A DNA stretch of 14,087 bases from JAOZHU01 sp964506435 (lineage in GTDB: Archaea; Thermoproteota; Bathyarchaeia; Bathyarchaeales; Bathycorpusculaceae). The DNA lies in contig CAZDLK010000051.1 in the NCBI GenBank assembly GCA_964506435.1, positions 1 through 14,087 on the forward strand, in the 5' to 3' direction. The notes beneath the pieces are model-generated. The model was not told the DNA's origin. It ran no database searches and was given only the letters and a program-made list of their open reading frames with translations. The translations under genes were made by a program, and so were the position numbers. Below, in pieces: positions 6,325-12,381 of the stretch (position 1 is its first letter; every line of letters starts with the position of its first letter).

Positions 6325-6348
6325 CTATTTAAAGTTTCTATATATAAG
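6325..6348 (-). promoter_or_regulatory. Candidate TATA elements of the HTH/membrane-protein operon
   Basis: On the minus strand two TATA-like motifs, CTTATATATAG (6348-6338) and CTTTAAATAG (6334-6325), follow each other in the gap between aRF1 and the HTH gene. The second would give a leader of about 40 nt to the ATG at 6262. Another AT-rich run (AAATATATTT, 6290-6281) could drive a nearly leaderless transcript. Which one is used cannot be decided from sequence. Confidence 0.45.
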
Positions 6349-6382
6349 GGGGCTATAGAAAAAAATCACACAACAGCGCAGC

Positions 6383-7651
6383 TTACCCTTGCTGTTTAAA
6401 CCGCAAAATAGCAGCTATGCCACCGAAAGCGTTCTTAAGCATCTGTCCCTCTTCAGTTTCACCAGAAATAATCTCCACGTTAGTGTTGCTGTACTCCGCA
6501 ATCTGAGCCAAATCATCCACAATATCCTGCTTCTCCACTATCGCCAAAGAAGGCGCATTACACTTCGGACACGGCTTCCCCACCAACCCTTGCTCAAAAC
6601 CCACAAGCGCTTGAGCCTTAACCGTATGCTGCTCCTGATAACCACATGCACTGCACTTAACAGTTACACGCAGTAGGTCAACGGCTTCCGAAATCAGCAA
6701 CATCCTAACCGCACCAGCCTCCAAGGCTCTCCGCACTTCCGCTTCACCATAAGTTATCATACCCGTATCATGCCCAACCTCATACAGAAACTGCTGCATA
6801 ATCTGCTTCTCCTCAATGTACCGCACTTTACGCATGATTTCAGGCGCTTTCTCCACCACTTCCTTAACGCCTTGTTCTTCCACGTAAGCTGTGTCAATCG
6901 TGTCAATAATCTTGTTTTTAAGCATGTAATTTAGGTAATCGCCCTTCTCAAAATCGTACTTTGTTGGTCCAGGACCCGCAAGAATAATACCCTTCAACGT
7001 GTCGATGGGCAGAAAAATCTCGTTCGCATGCTCACCAACACGCGTAAAATACTCGTTAAGCTGCATGTCCCTCAAACGCTCATAACGCCGCGCTGATTGT
7101 CCACCTGCACGAGTTTTCCCAGCTACACCCGAATTCATCTGCCTCACAATATCCAACCGCTTACCCTGCAACGTCGCAATCGTAGCTCCAGAAGCGTCAA
7201 TAAGCAAAATGCCATACGTCTCCTTTTCCCGCAGCATCTCCTGCAAATGCTCAGTGTGAAAACGCGAGTCGCAGCGGTACAAGTAAATCTTTATCGGCTC
7301 AGGCGGAACAATAACATAAGTCTCCATCCGCTCACTGCCAGGACCACCACCTTCCTGAGGTATGGCACCGCAGAAAATCACAATGCCATTCTCGCCTGAA
7401 TCCTTGAAAAGCTTAAGCCGCTGCTGCACTTTCACGATGGCTTCCTGCACGTTCTTGCGCGTAGTGGTGGATTTGATGTTGCTGGCTGTACCATACTCAT
7501 CCCTGAGCAGGTTAACGGCATCGCTGATTTGCTTCCCAGGCGGAACATACATCGTAATTAGCTCTGTGTGGCTGCCCTCTTTGCGAGCCAGCGTGTCCAG
7601 TGTTTTTCGCAGCCTGAACAGTTCAAGGGAAGTTTTCTTTGCGGTGCTCAA
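6383..7651 (-). CDS. prf1: Peptide chain release factor aRF1
   Basis: Class-1 translation termination factor that recognises all three stop codons in the ribosomal A site and triggers peptidyl-tRNA hydrolysis. The 422-residue length is typical for archaea. Domain 1 carries the stop-codon-reading NIKS motif (58-61) and the YxCxxxF motif as YRCDSRF (125-131). Domain 2 carries the catalytic GGQ (183-185, in KTRAGGQSARRYERLR). The C-terminal domain contains a zinc-finger-like set C333-x2-C336 and C361-x2-C364, found in many archaeal forms. The start is TTG (7651-7649): the frame is closed by a TGA only two codons upstream, no ATG is available, and GTGA lies 6 nt before the TTG. It lies 73 nt downstream of ftr on the same strand, with its own TATA candidate in that gap. 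Confidence 0.97.
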   Translation of the reverse strand: MSTAKKTSLELFRLRKTLDTLARKEGSHTELITMYVPPGKQISDAVNLLRDEYGTASNIKSTTTRKNVQEAIVKVQQRLKLFKDSGENGIVIFCGAIPQEGGGPGSERMETYVIVPPEPIKIYLYRCDSRFHTEHLQEMLREKETYGILLIDASGATIATLQGKRLDIVRQMNSGVAGKTRAGGQSARRYERLRDMQLNEYFTRVGEHANEIFLPIDTLKGIILAGPGPTKYDFEKGDYLNYMLKNKIIDTIDTAYVEEQGVKEVVEKAPEIMRKVRYIEEKQIMQQFLYEVGHDTGMITYGEAEVRRALEAGAVRMLLISEAVDLLRVTVKCSACGYQEQHTVKAQALVGFEQGLVGKPCPKCNAPSLAIVEKQDIVDDLAQIAEYSNTNVEIISGETEEGQMLKNAFGGIAAILRFKQQG

Positions 7652-7696
7652 TATTTGTCACTGGCAACTGCCTAGCATAACTATCGTTGTGGTGAA

Positions 7697-7710
7697 CCAA
7701 ATAAAAGTTG
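7697..7710 (-). promoter_or_regulatory. TATA element of the aRF1 gene
   Basis: The minus strand reads CAACTTTTATTTGG. Transcription starting about 25 nt downstream gives a leader near 25 nt before the TTG start. A second candidate, CCTTTTTAACG, overlaps the 3' end of ftr. aRF1 can therefore be transcribed independently of ftr. Confidence 0.4.
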
Positions 7711-7724
7711 CCACGTTAAAAAGG

Positions 7725-8696
7725 CTATTGTGCCTCTAACGTTTCCTTCAAAAACGCCTTGTAAGGACCAAGCTTTCCGCCGTAGTTGCCTGCAGAAATC
7801 TTAACCACGCCTGCTGTACTCGCAGCCGCAGTCACACCCTGCTTCATCGCGTTTTTCACCGCGTCAAGCGACAAACCATTAATCACAATCTCGTAAACGC
7901 ACTGCACGCCATCTGGAACCACTGAATCGGGCACCAGCGTCTTCAACGTTGGACAATACGGATGATTCGTGGAAGCTTTCATCTTGTACTTAAGCGAACC
8001 AGCCTTGCTGCCTGCACGGCAGATTCCGCCTGGAAACGGCATAATCACGTCTGGCGCATAGGCGCGTATGGCATCCGCAGCTGCCTCTGCCGCTTTAAGC
8101 GCCGCTGCTTGCGTTTCAGCAAATATCATAAAGTTCCCGCCAGCCACGCCTTCTTGTGCTCCGAAGCCATCTTCCACTATGAAGTTGCCTTCCATAACTG
8201 GGATTTTCCAGCATTTTCTTCCGCCAGCCATAGTTTTCTTCTGGTAGCCATCACCGAAGTAGCGCAGGCTGCTGCCGACTTTGAGTACGCGTTTGCCCGT
8301 TAAACCGTTAAACGCTGCGGTTGTTGGGCACGTCATTATGCATTGGCCGATGCGTTCCATGAGCTGATGTTTCAGTGCGAAGCGGTCGCGGTTGTAAATT
8401 TGGACAAGTATTCCAGGGCGTTTGTCAGGGGTTTCAGTTGCTGGCACTGGGCGTTCGGTTGCGGCTTCCGCTGGAGCCATAATTACGCTTGTGGCGAAGC
8501 CTGTGGTCACGTTTGCTGCTGTTAAAGCCCACTTTTCGTTTTCTGCAGTGATTAAAACGCGTCCAACCCAAAGAGAAAACATTTCGGCGAAGGTGTCTGC
8601 GATTTTGCAGGTGTTGCCGGTGGCGGTTGATTTCACCGTGAAGACTTTTTCTGCTTCGTCATAATTGATTATTTGAAGTTTGTTGGTGGCTGACAT
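7725..8696 (-). CDS. ftr: Formylmethanofuran--tetrahydromethanopterin N-formyltransferase
   Basis: Cytoplasmic enzyme that moves the formyl group between methanofuran and N5 of tetrahydromethanopterin. This is the second step of CO2 reduction in methanogens and the archaeal Wood-Ljungdahl methyl branch, reversible in oxidative pathways. The frame follows the family throughout: DTFAEMF (34-40), ATGFATSVIMAPAEA, ERIGQCIMTCPTTAAFNGL, RYFGDGYQKK, KIPVMEGNFIVE, GVAGGNFMIFAE, PFPGGI and the C-terminal KISAGNYGGKLG. At 323 residues it is about 25 longer than usual; the extra residues are at the N-terminus (MSATNKLQIINYDEAEKVFT). The ATG at 8696 is the only Met before the conserved core, but its Shine-Dalgarno is weak. 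A 6-bp inverted repeat lies in the leader. Other genes of the pathway are not in the window. Confidence 0.96.
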   Translation of the reverse strand: MSATNKLQIINYDEAEKVFTVKSTATGNTCKIADTFAEMFSLWVGRVLITAENEKWALTAANVTTGFATSVIMAPAEAATERPVPATETPDKRPGILVQIYNRDRFALKHQLMERIGQCIMTCPTTAAFNGLTGKRVLKVGSSLRYFGDGYQKKTMAGGRKCWKIPVMEGNFIVEDGFGAQEGVAGGNFMIFAETQAAALKAAEAAADAIRAYAPDVIMPFPGGICRAGSKAGSLKYKMKASTNHPYCPTLKTLVPDSVVPDGVQCVYEIVINGLSLDAVKNAMKQGVTAAASTAGVVKISAGNYGGKLGPYKAFLKETLEAQ

Positions 8697-8704
8697 GAAT
8701 GAAA

Positions 8705-8726
8705 CCTTGATTCAGTTATTTCAAGG
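8705..8726. repeat. Everted CCTTGA/TCAAGG inverted repeat in the ftr leader
   Basis: CCTTGA (8705-8710) and TCAAGG (8721-8726) are perfect inverted arms separated by 10 bp, starting 8 bp upstream of the ftr ATG. The 11-mer GAAACCTTGAT (8701-8711) recurs exactly at 8913-8923 in the same intergenic region. It could be an operator or an mRNA hairpin over the ribosome-binding region. Confidence 0.5.
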
Positions 8727-8782
8727 TCGAATTTAAGAGTTTTCGTGGAACTTAAGCGTTCTCAAAGACTATACCCCCACTT

Positions 8783-8802
8783 ATTTAAACTATAAATAGT
8801 TT
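8783..8802 (-). promoter_or_regulatory. ftr core promoter within a palindromic TATA region
   Basis: The arms AAACTAT (8787-8793) and ATAGTTT (8796-8802) form a 16-bp near-perfect palindrome. On the minus strand it includes TTTATAG followed by TTTAAATAAG. This is the strongest TATA-like stretch upstream of ftr and would place transcription start near 8765-8770, giving a leader of about 70 nt. Confidence 0.45.
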
Positions 8803-8873
8803 GTAGCGCCTGTGTGGATAGATCCTCTAGTTTCTGTATAGAATCACATTTTTAGACTCTAAATATGCAGTTT

Positions 8874-8889
8874 GTCAAGAATTCTTGAC
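8874..8889. promoter_or_regulatory. Perfect 16-bp palindrome, candidate operator
   Basis: GTCAAGAATTCTTGAC is fully self-complementary. A near copy (8908-8923) lies 34 bp downstream, and both precede the secreted-protein gene at 8974. A dimeric HTH repressor or activator is the likely type of ligand; its identity is unknown. Confidence 0.6.
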
Positions 8890-8907
8890 TGGAAAAAATC
8901 CTGTTTA

Positions 8908-8923
8908 GTCAAGAAACCTTGAT
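8908..8923. promoter_or_regulatory. Imperfect copy of the CAAG palindrome next to a TATA element
   Basis: GTCAAGAAACCTTGAT keeps five of six arm pairs of the 8874-8889 palindrome, with the same 4-bp spacer. It abuts GATAAAAACTC (8921-8931), a TATA candidate that would start transcription near 8951 and leave a leader of about 23 nt with GGGGA before the ATG at 8974. Binding here would therefore directly affect promoter access. Confidence 0.5.
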
Positions 8924-8973
8924 AAAAACTCTTTTACCGCGGAAATAGCCTGAAATTACAATGGGGAACATGC

Positions 8974-10092
8974 ATGTTTGAATCTGTAAGAAAGCGGAGT
9001 GCGTTGAGAGCTTTTCTTATGGTTACATTGCTGCTTTCTTCTGTGCTTGCGGCAAGTTTTGTAGTTTACGCTTTGCAACCTGTGAGTATACCGCTTGAAG
9101 TCAAGGAACCTCTTGAAATATTAGATTATCCATCAGGCTTCAGTCTTTATCCCGGCGAGAATGAAACTTTCGAAATAACCGTTCAGAACTCGGCTTCTGT
9201 GACGTACTTTGTAGAATTTGATTTCCGCTTGAACGACACAGCGTATCAGGCAAGATATGTGATCTTCAGCAACTATAACTACAGCATAGTGCCTGGAACA
9301 CAAAAACTCACGGCGTGGTTAACAATCGTACCCACAGCTCCACCAGCAAACTTGATTTTAACAATTGACCGCAAAACAGACACACAACTTCCCTCTCCTT
9401 CACCTGCGCCGTCTCCAACAACTTCGTTAGCTCCTTCTCTAACTCTTCTGGGCAGCGGAGCCAGATGGGCTGCTGGCAATGGCACAAAAGCATTGTACAT
9501 CAACTGGAAAGACAACTGGAATGCTCACAATTTTGCTGATGGGGCAAATTGGGAATGGTGTGTCTCAGAATCCGTGTTTGAACATCGAAAATCAATGACC
9601 CTCAGCGCACTAGAGCAATCGGGTCTTGACGTGGTATGCGCTGGCGATATTCCAAACGATTTAAGCGGTTATGCTCTTGTGGTTCTTGAGGCATACTATG
9701 CGATTGAGCCACAACATGAACCGCTCATAAGACAGTATGTTTCCAATGGTGGCGGTATAGTTCTTATATCTGGCACTGCTTGCCATTTAACATGCTACAG
9801 CAAAAACCTGAGTACAGACACAAATCTTACTGCGATACAAGATTGGTTGGGTTGCGGCGGATATTCGAACGCAGGCGGCACTGCAAGGGTTACTCAGGAT
9901 AACCCGTTTGGAACCCAACTTTTGAACGGCGATACCTTGTATTTCACAACGGGAAATGGCGCTGCTGGATTTGCTGCCTTGGATTCCGACGCAAAAGCCA
10001 TAGCACATTGGGACTCAGGCGCAGTCTTTTCGTTCACTCATGAGTACGGCAACGGAAGAATCTACTACCAAGCCCATTGGGAAGGCGAATAA
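8974..10092 (+). CDS. Secreted protein with C-terminal glutamine-amidotransferase-like (ThuA-like) domain
   Basis: A 372-residue exported protein. A basic N-terminus (ESVRKRSALR) and hydrophobic core at about 13-33 form a signal peptide, probably cleaved after the AxxFVVYA region. Residues about 38-132 look like an all-beta domain (YPGENETFEITVQNSASVTYFVEF, as in NPCBM/NEW3-like or similar folds). A Pro/Ser linker (PSPSPAPSPTT, 140-150) follows. The C-terminal part (about 172-372) resembles class-I glutamine-amidotransferase-like domains used in ThuA and glycosidase-associated proteins: LSGYALVVLEAYYAI, then the helix HEPLIRQYVSNGGGIVLISGTA. No clear Cys-His-Glu triad is seen, so it is probably non-enzymatic or carbohydrate-related. 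Several N-glycosylation sequons are present. GGGGA at 8963-8967 sets the start; nearby ATGs at 8961 and 8970 run into TGA. It is divergent from ftr. Confidence 0.8.
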   Translation: MFESVRKRSALRAFLMVTLLLSSVLAASFVVYALQPVSIPLEVKEPLEILDYPSGFSLYPGENETFEITVQNSASVTYFVEFDFRLNDTAYQARYVIFSNYNYSIVPGTQKLTAWLTIVPTAPPANLILTIDRKTDTQLPSPSPAPSPTTSLAPSLTLLGSGARWAAGNGTKALYINWKDNWNAHNFADGANWEWCVSESVFEHRKSMTLSALEQSGLDVVCAGDIPNDLSGYALVVLEAYYAIEPQHEPLIRQYVSNGGGIVLISGTACHLTCYSKNLSTDTNLTAIQDWLGCGGYSNAGGTARVTQDNPFGTQLLNGDTLYFTTGNGAAGFAALDSDAKAIAHWDSGAVFSFTHEYGNGRIYYQAHWEGE

Positions 10093-10121
10093 AGAAGCTT
10101 TCAACATTAAAACGTGCATCA

Positions 10122-10679
10122 CTAAGCGTTGTCAAGTTTCTTTAGCACGAACTCAACAGGGAAAACCTGCAGTTTTCTGTCGCCTACAGGAATTTCCATG
10201 TGCGCTGTGTACCCGCGTTTTTCGCGTGTTAAAATTTCCAGTTTCATTTTTAAGCCTCCGCCGTAACCGCCTAATGTGCAATCTGCGCTGACAACTCTGT
10301 GGCAAGGAACAACAGGCGCAAAAGGATTCTTAGCCATGACGTTGCCAACGGCTCTCGGGCTGCCTCCTGCTGTTTTGGCGATTGCGCCATAGGATGTCAC
10401 GTAGCCCACTGGAACCTGCGCTGTTACTTCAAGCACTTTCCGCGTGTAAGCAGGCAAATGCTCTGTGGCTAGGGGAAAACTGCTTGAAGTGCCTTTCCCA
10501 GCGTAAACGTTTTGCACCACTGCAAGCGCTTCATCAGCGAATGTCGTGGGCTTTGAGAAAACTTGAAAAGGAACGTTAAAGGGTATGCTGTCAAGGAGAC
10601 TTTTCAGCGCTTTCTGTTCGCTGGTGGCAAAGGATGTGGCGAAAACGCGTTTGTCGTCGCAGGCAACTGCAAACCACAT
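10122..10679 (-). CDS. ogt: Methylated-DNA--protein-cysteine methyltransferase
   Basis: Suicide repair protein that transfers alkyl groups from O6-alkylguanine (and O4-alkylthymine) in DNA to its own cysteine. The 185 residues comprise a divergent N-terminal domain (about 1-75) and the conserved C-terminal domain. The C-terminal domain carries VPVGYVTSYGAIA (winged-helix entry, with Tyr97), the arginine-finger helix PRAVGNVMAKNP (Arg109) and the active-site loop PVVPCHRVV with acceptor Cys126, followed by LGGYGGGLKMKLEIL. The Cys is intact, so this is a true alkyltransferase and not an ATL protein. A palindrome CCAAGTTACTTGG lies just upstream of its putative TATA box. Its 3' end converges with the secreted-protein gene 29 nt away. 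The ATG has no strong Shine-Dalgarno, consistent with a very short leader. Confidence 0.95.
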   Translation of the reverse strand: MWFAVACDDKRVFATSFATSEQKALKSLLDSIPFNVPFQVFSKPTTFADEALAVVQNVYAGKGTSSSFPLATEHLPAYTRKVLEVTAQVPVGYVTSYGAIAKTAGGSPRAVGNVMAKNPFAPVVPCHRVVSADCTLGGYGGGLKMKLEILTREKRGYTAHMEIPVGDRKLQVFPVEFVLKKLDNA

Positions 10680-10705
10680 GTCGCCGACGTTTTTGGCGTA
10701 TAGAC

Positions 10706-10748
10706 CTATCAGTTTATTTCGCTCCCCAAGTTACTTGGAGGCTGATAA
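10706..10748. promoter_or_regulatory. Nested inverted repeats upstream of the alkyltransferase gene
   Basis: CCAAG-TTA-CTTGG (10726-10738) lies inside a wider TATCAG (10707-10712) / CTGATA (10742-10747) pair. A TATA candidate GAAATAAACT (minus strand, 10720-10711) sits just downstream of the inner palindrome relative to the alkyltransferase. This could be an operator, or a hairpin at the 3' end of the upstream four-cysteine gene. Confidence 0.4.
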
Positions 10749-10793
10749 GTGTAAAAGCTTTGCGGGTTTACGCCTTCTAAAGCCCGTCTTGCG

Positions 10794-10946
10794 CTACTTT
10801 TTGTTCTGAGCGCACTCCATGCAGATGGCAACTACTTTCACGTTTTGAAGCGGCTGCTGCAAACCCATCAAACCTTTCGCGAGCACGGTCACGTAGCCCA
10901 CAGGTTTCCCGCATTTTTGGCATCTAACCGGTTTATCGCTGCTCAT
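10794..10946 (-). CDS. Small four-cysteine (zinc-ribbon-like) protein
   Basis: A 50-residue protein, MSSDKPVRCQ onward, with two CxxC knuckles: C9-x2-C12 (CQKCGKPVGY) and C42-x2-C45 (ICMECAQ). The spacing of about 30 residues fits a single structural zinc site. The frame is open to 11087, but the longer version would start inside the psmB coding region. It would also lie upstream of the shared TATA element (10983-10992) that puts transcription start near 10960. The ATG at 10946 has GAGTGA upstream and a leader of about 15 nt. It is divergent from the proteasome gene. No family name is assigned; possible roles are RNA/protein binding or an adaptor. Confidence 0.72.
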   Translation of the reverse strand: MSSDKPVRCQKCGKPVGYVTVLAKGLMGLQQPLQNVKVVAICMECAQNKK

Positions 10947-10982
10947 CGTGCTGTCACTCAGGTTTAGAACAGCCATAAGTAA

Positions 10983-10992
10983 GCTTAATAGG
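10983..10992. promoter_or_regulatory. Shared, bidirectional TATA element between psmB and the four-cysteine gene
   Basis: GCTTAATAGG (plus) and CCTATTAAGC (minus) are both plausible TATA boxes from the same bases. The centre is about 40 bp from each start codon (11027 and 10946), so one element could serve both directions with leaders near 15 nt. Plus-strand GGTGA (11018-11022) precedes psmB. Confidence 0.5.
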
Positions 10993-11026
10993 TTCCCCTT
11001 GCCTATATCAACGACAAGGTGAAAAC

Positions 11027-11656
11027 ATGGAAGGCATTTCCTCCCAGTCACAGCCAGGCGGGTACGCGTGGATGCCAGGCGCCACAACCATCGGCGTCAT
11101 CTACCGAGACGGCATCATCTTAGCAGCTGAAAAACGCGTAGCCTACGGCAACTTTATCATGAGCAAAGGCGGCAAAAAAGTATTCAAAGTGACAGACCGC
11201 ATAGGCGTAGCGTGCGCAGGGCTGGTTGGCGACATGCAAATACTCGCCAGAGAAATTGAAGCACAAGCAAACCTGTTCAGCATGGACGTGGGCAGACCAA
11301 TTTCAGTTAGAGCCGCAGCTAAACTTCTGGCGAATGTTCTATTCAACCGCCGATACGCTCCGCTGATTACGCAGACAATTGTCGCAGGCTTAGATGAAGA
11401 AGGCACATCGCTTTACGTGCTGGATGTCCTCGGCTCACTGATACCCGACAAGTACGCGGTAGTGGGTTCTGGAGCAGAAATTGCCGTTGGCGTTTTGGAA
11501 GAAAACTACAAGGAAGGCATGGAGCTTAACGAGGCGAAAGATTTGGTGACCAGAGCCGTAAAATCAGCAGTAAGCAGAGACGCAATGAGCGGTGACGGCG
11601 TAGACTTCCTGGTAATAACCAAAGACGGCGTAGCTGAAGAATCAACAAAATTTTAA
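11027..11656 (+). CDS. psmB: Proteasome beta subunit, probably non-catalytic (Thr1 replaced by Ala)
   Basis: Beta-ring subunit of the 20S proteasome (209 residues). Aligning MPGATTIGVIYRDGIILAAEKRVA with Thermoplasma beta (ETGTTTVG...) keeps Gly at -1 (Gly18) but puts Ala19 at the position of nucleophile Thr1. The rest of the site is kept: Glu35 (E17), Arg37 (R19), Lys51 (K33), the GSG turn (S129 region) and RDAMSGDGVD (D166/S169 equivalents). Sulfolobus-type archaea have two beta paralogues, one with a similar P-A-T-A-I-G start that cannot self-process. This gene also resembles that paralogue elsewhere (PISVRAAAKLL, LYVLDVLGSLIPDKYAVVGSGA). I infer a structural beta subunit that needs a catalytic partner encoded elsewhere. 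GGTGA 4 nt before the ATG fixes the start. A T6 run after the stop (11666-11671) may end transcription. Confidence 0.95.
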   Translation: MEGISSQSQPGGYAWMPGATTIGVIYRDGIILAAEKRVAYGNFIMSKGGKKVFKVTDRIGVACAGLVGDMQILAREIEAQANLFSMDVGRPISVRAAAKLLANVLFNRRYAPLITQTIVAGLDEEGTSLYVLDVLGSLIPDKYAVVGSGAEIAVGVLEENYKEGMELNEAKDLVTRAVKSAVSRDAMSGDGVDFLVITKDGVAEESTKF

Positions 11657-11665
11657 ATTTAACAG

Positions 11666-11675
11666 TTTTTTAAAA
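11666..11675 (+). promoter_or_regulatory. T-run after psmB / TATA candidate for the AMMECR1 gene
   Basis: TTTTTTAAAA follows the psmB stop by 9 nt. The T6 tract fits an archaeal intrinsic terminator, and TTTAAAA fits a TATA box that would start transcription near 11697, about 50 nt before the next gene. Both roles are compatible. Confidence 0.4.
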
Positions 11676-11745
11676 GAATCTTAACAGAAGCCACACAACA
11701 GCCTCTCGCAGAAACATTGAGGCTGCAACGTGGAGGAAACATGGC

Positions 11746-12372
11746 TTGCCGTTCGAACTAAGCTTAGATGAAGGAAAATTTCTAGTTGAACTTGCGCGAA
11801 ACACCGTAACAGAGTACTTGAAAACACGAAAACGCTTCACAGCGCCACAATCCACTCCGAAGAAGCTTTTCGAGCAATGCGGAGTTTTCGTCACCCTGAA
11901 CACCGTACAACACGGCGAAAAACAACTCCGCGGCTGCATAGGCTACCCTTACCCGACGCTGCCCCTCGTGGAAGCAGTTATAGAATCAGCCATAGACGCG
12001 GCAACCCAAGACCCAAGATTCTACCCGCTCTCACTAAGCGAGTTGGACAACGTGGTTTTCGAAGTAAGCGTGCTCACACCACCCGAATTAATCACGGTGC
12101 AGAAACCAGACGAGTACGTGACCAAAGTCAAAATCGGCGAAGACGGCTTAATCGTTGAAAAGGGCATGTACAAAGGGCTGCTGCTGCCTCAGGTGCCAGT
12201 GGAATGGAAATGGGACGAAGAAGAATTTCTCTGCCAATGCTGCGTCAAAGCAGGGCTTCCACTGGACAGCTGGCTGACAAAAGGCGTCAAAATTTACAAG
12301 TTCCAAGCCATAATTTTCGAAGAAGAAACACCAAAAGGCAAAATCAAACAACTACACCTCAACGAAACATAA
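11746..12372 (+). CDS. AMMECR1-domain protein
   Basis: A cytoplasmic protein of the AMMECR1 family (208 residues), conserved in archaea and eukaryotes; biochemical role not established. Signatures: helix EGKFLVELARNTVTEYLK, GVFVTLN, the invariant LRGCIGY (61-67), then AIDAATQDPRFYPLSLSEL, FEVSVLTPPELI, GLIVEKGMYKGLLLPQVPVEW and the closing IYKFQAIIFEEE. It is collinear with structurally known archaeal homologues over its full length, so no frameshift lies within. The start is TTG (11746): GGAGG (11732-11736) lies 9 nt upstream and no in-frame ATG exists upstream before a stop. An out-of-frame ATG at 11741 opens only a six-codon peptide frame (to TAA at 11761). It is downstream of psmB, separated by a T-run, and converges with the glycosyltransferase gene with a 9-nt gap. 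Confidence 0.95.
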   Translation: MPFELSLDEGKFLVELARNTVTEYLKTRKRFTAPQSTPKKLFEQCGVFVTLNTVQHGEKQLRGCIGYPYPTLPLVEAVIESAIDAATQDPRFYPLSLSELDNVVFEVSVLTPPELITVQKPDEYVTKVKIGEDGLIVEKGMYKGLLLPQVPVEWKWDEEEFLCQCCVKAGLPLDSWLTKGVKIYKFQAIIFEEETPKGKIKQLHLNET

Positions 12373-12381
12373 ACCGCCCAG

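Noticed and set aside
10122..10679. Alkyltransferase-like (ATL) protein lacking the acceptor cysteine
   Set aside because: The active-site loop reads PCHR, so the acceptor Cys126 is present.
10947..11087. Longer version of the four-cysteine protein starting at 11087
   Set aside because: It would run through the psmB start and promoter and upstream of the shared TATA element; the added residues have no conserved character.
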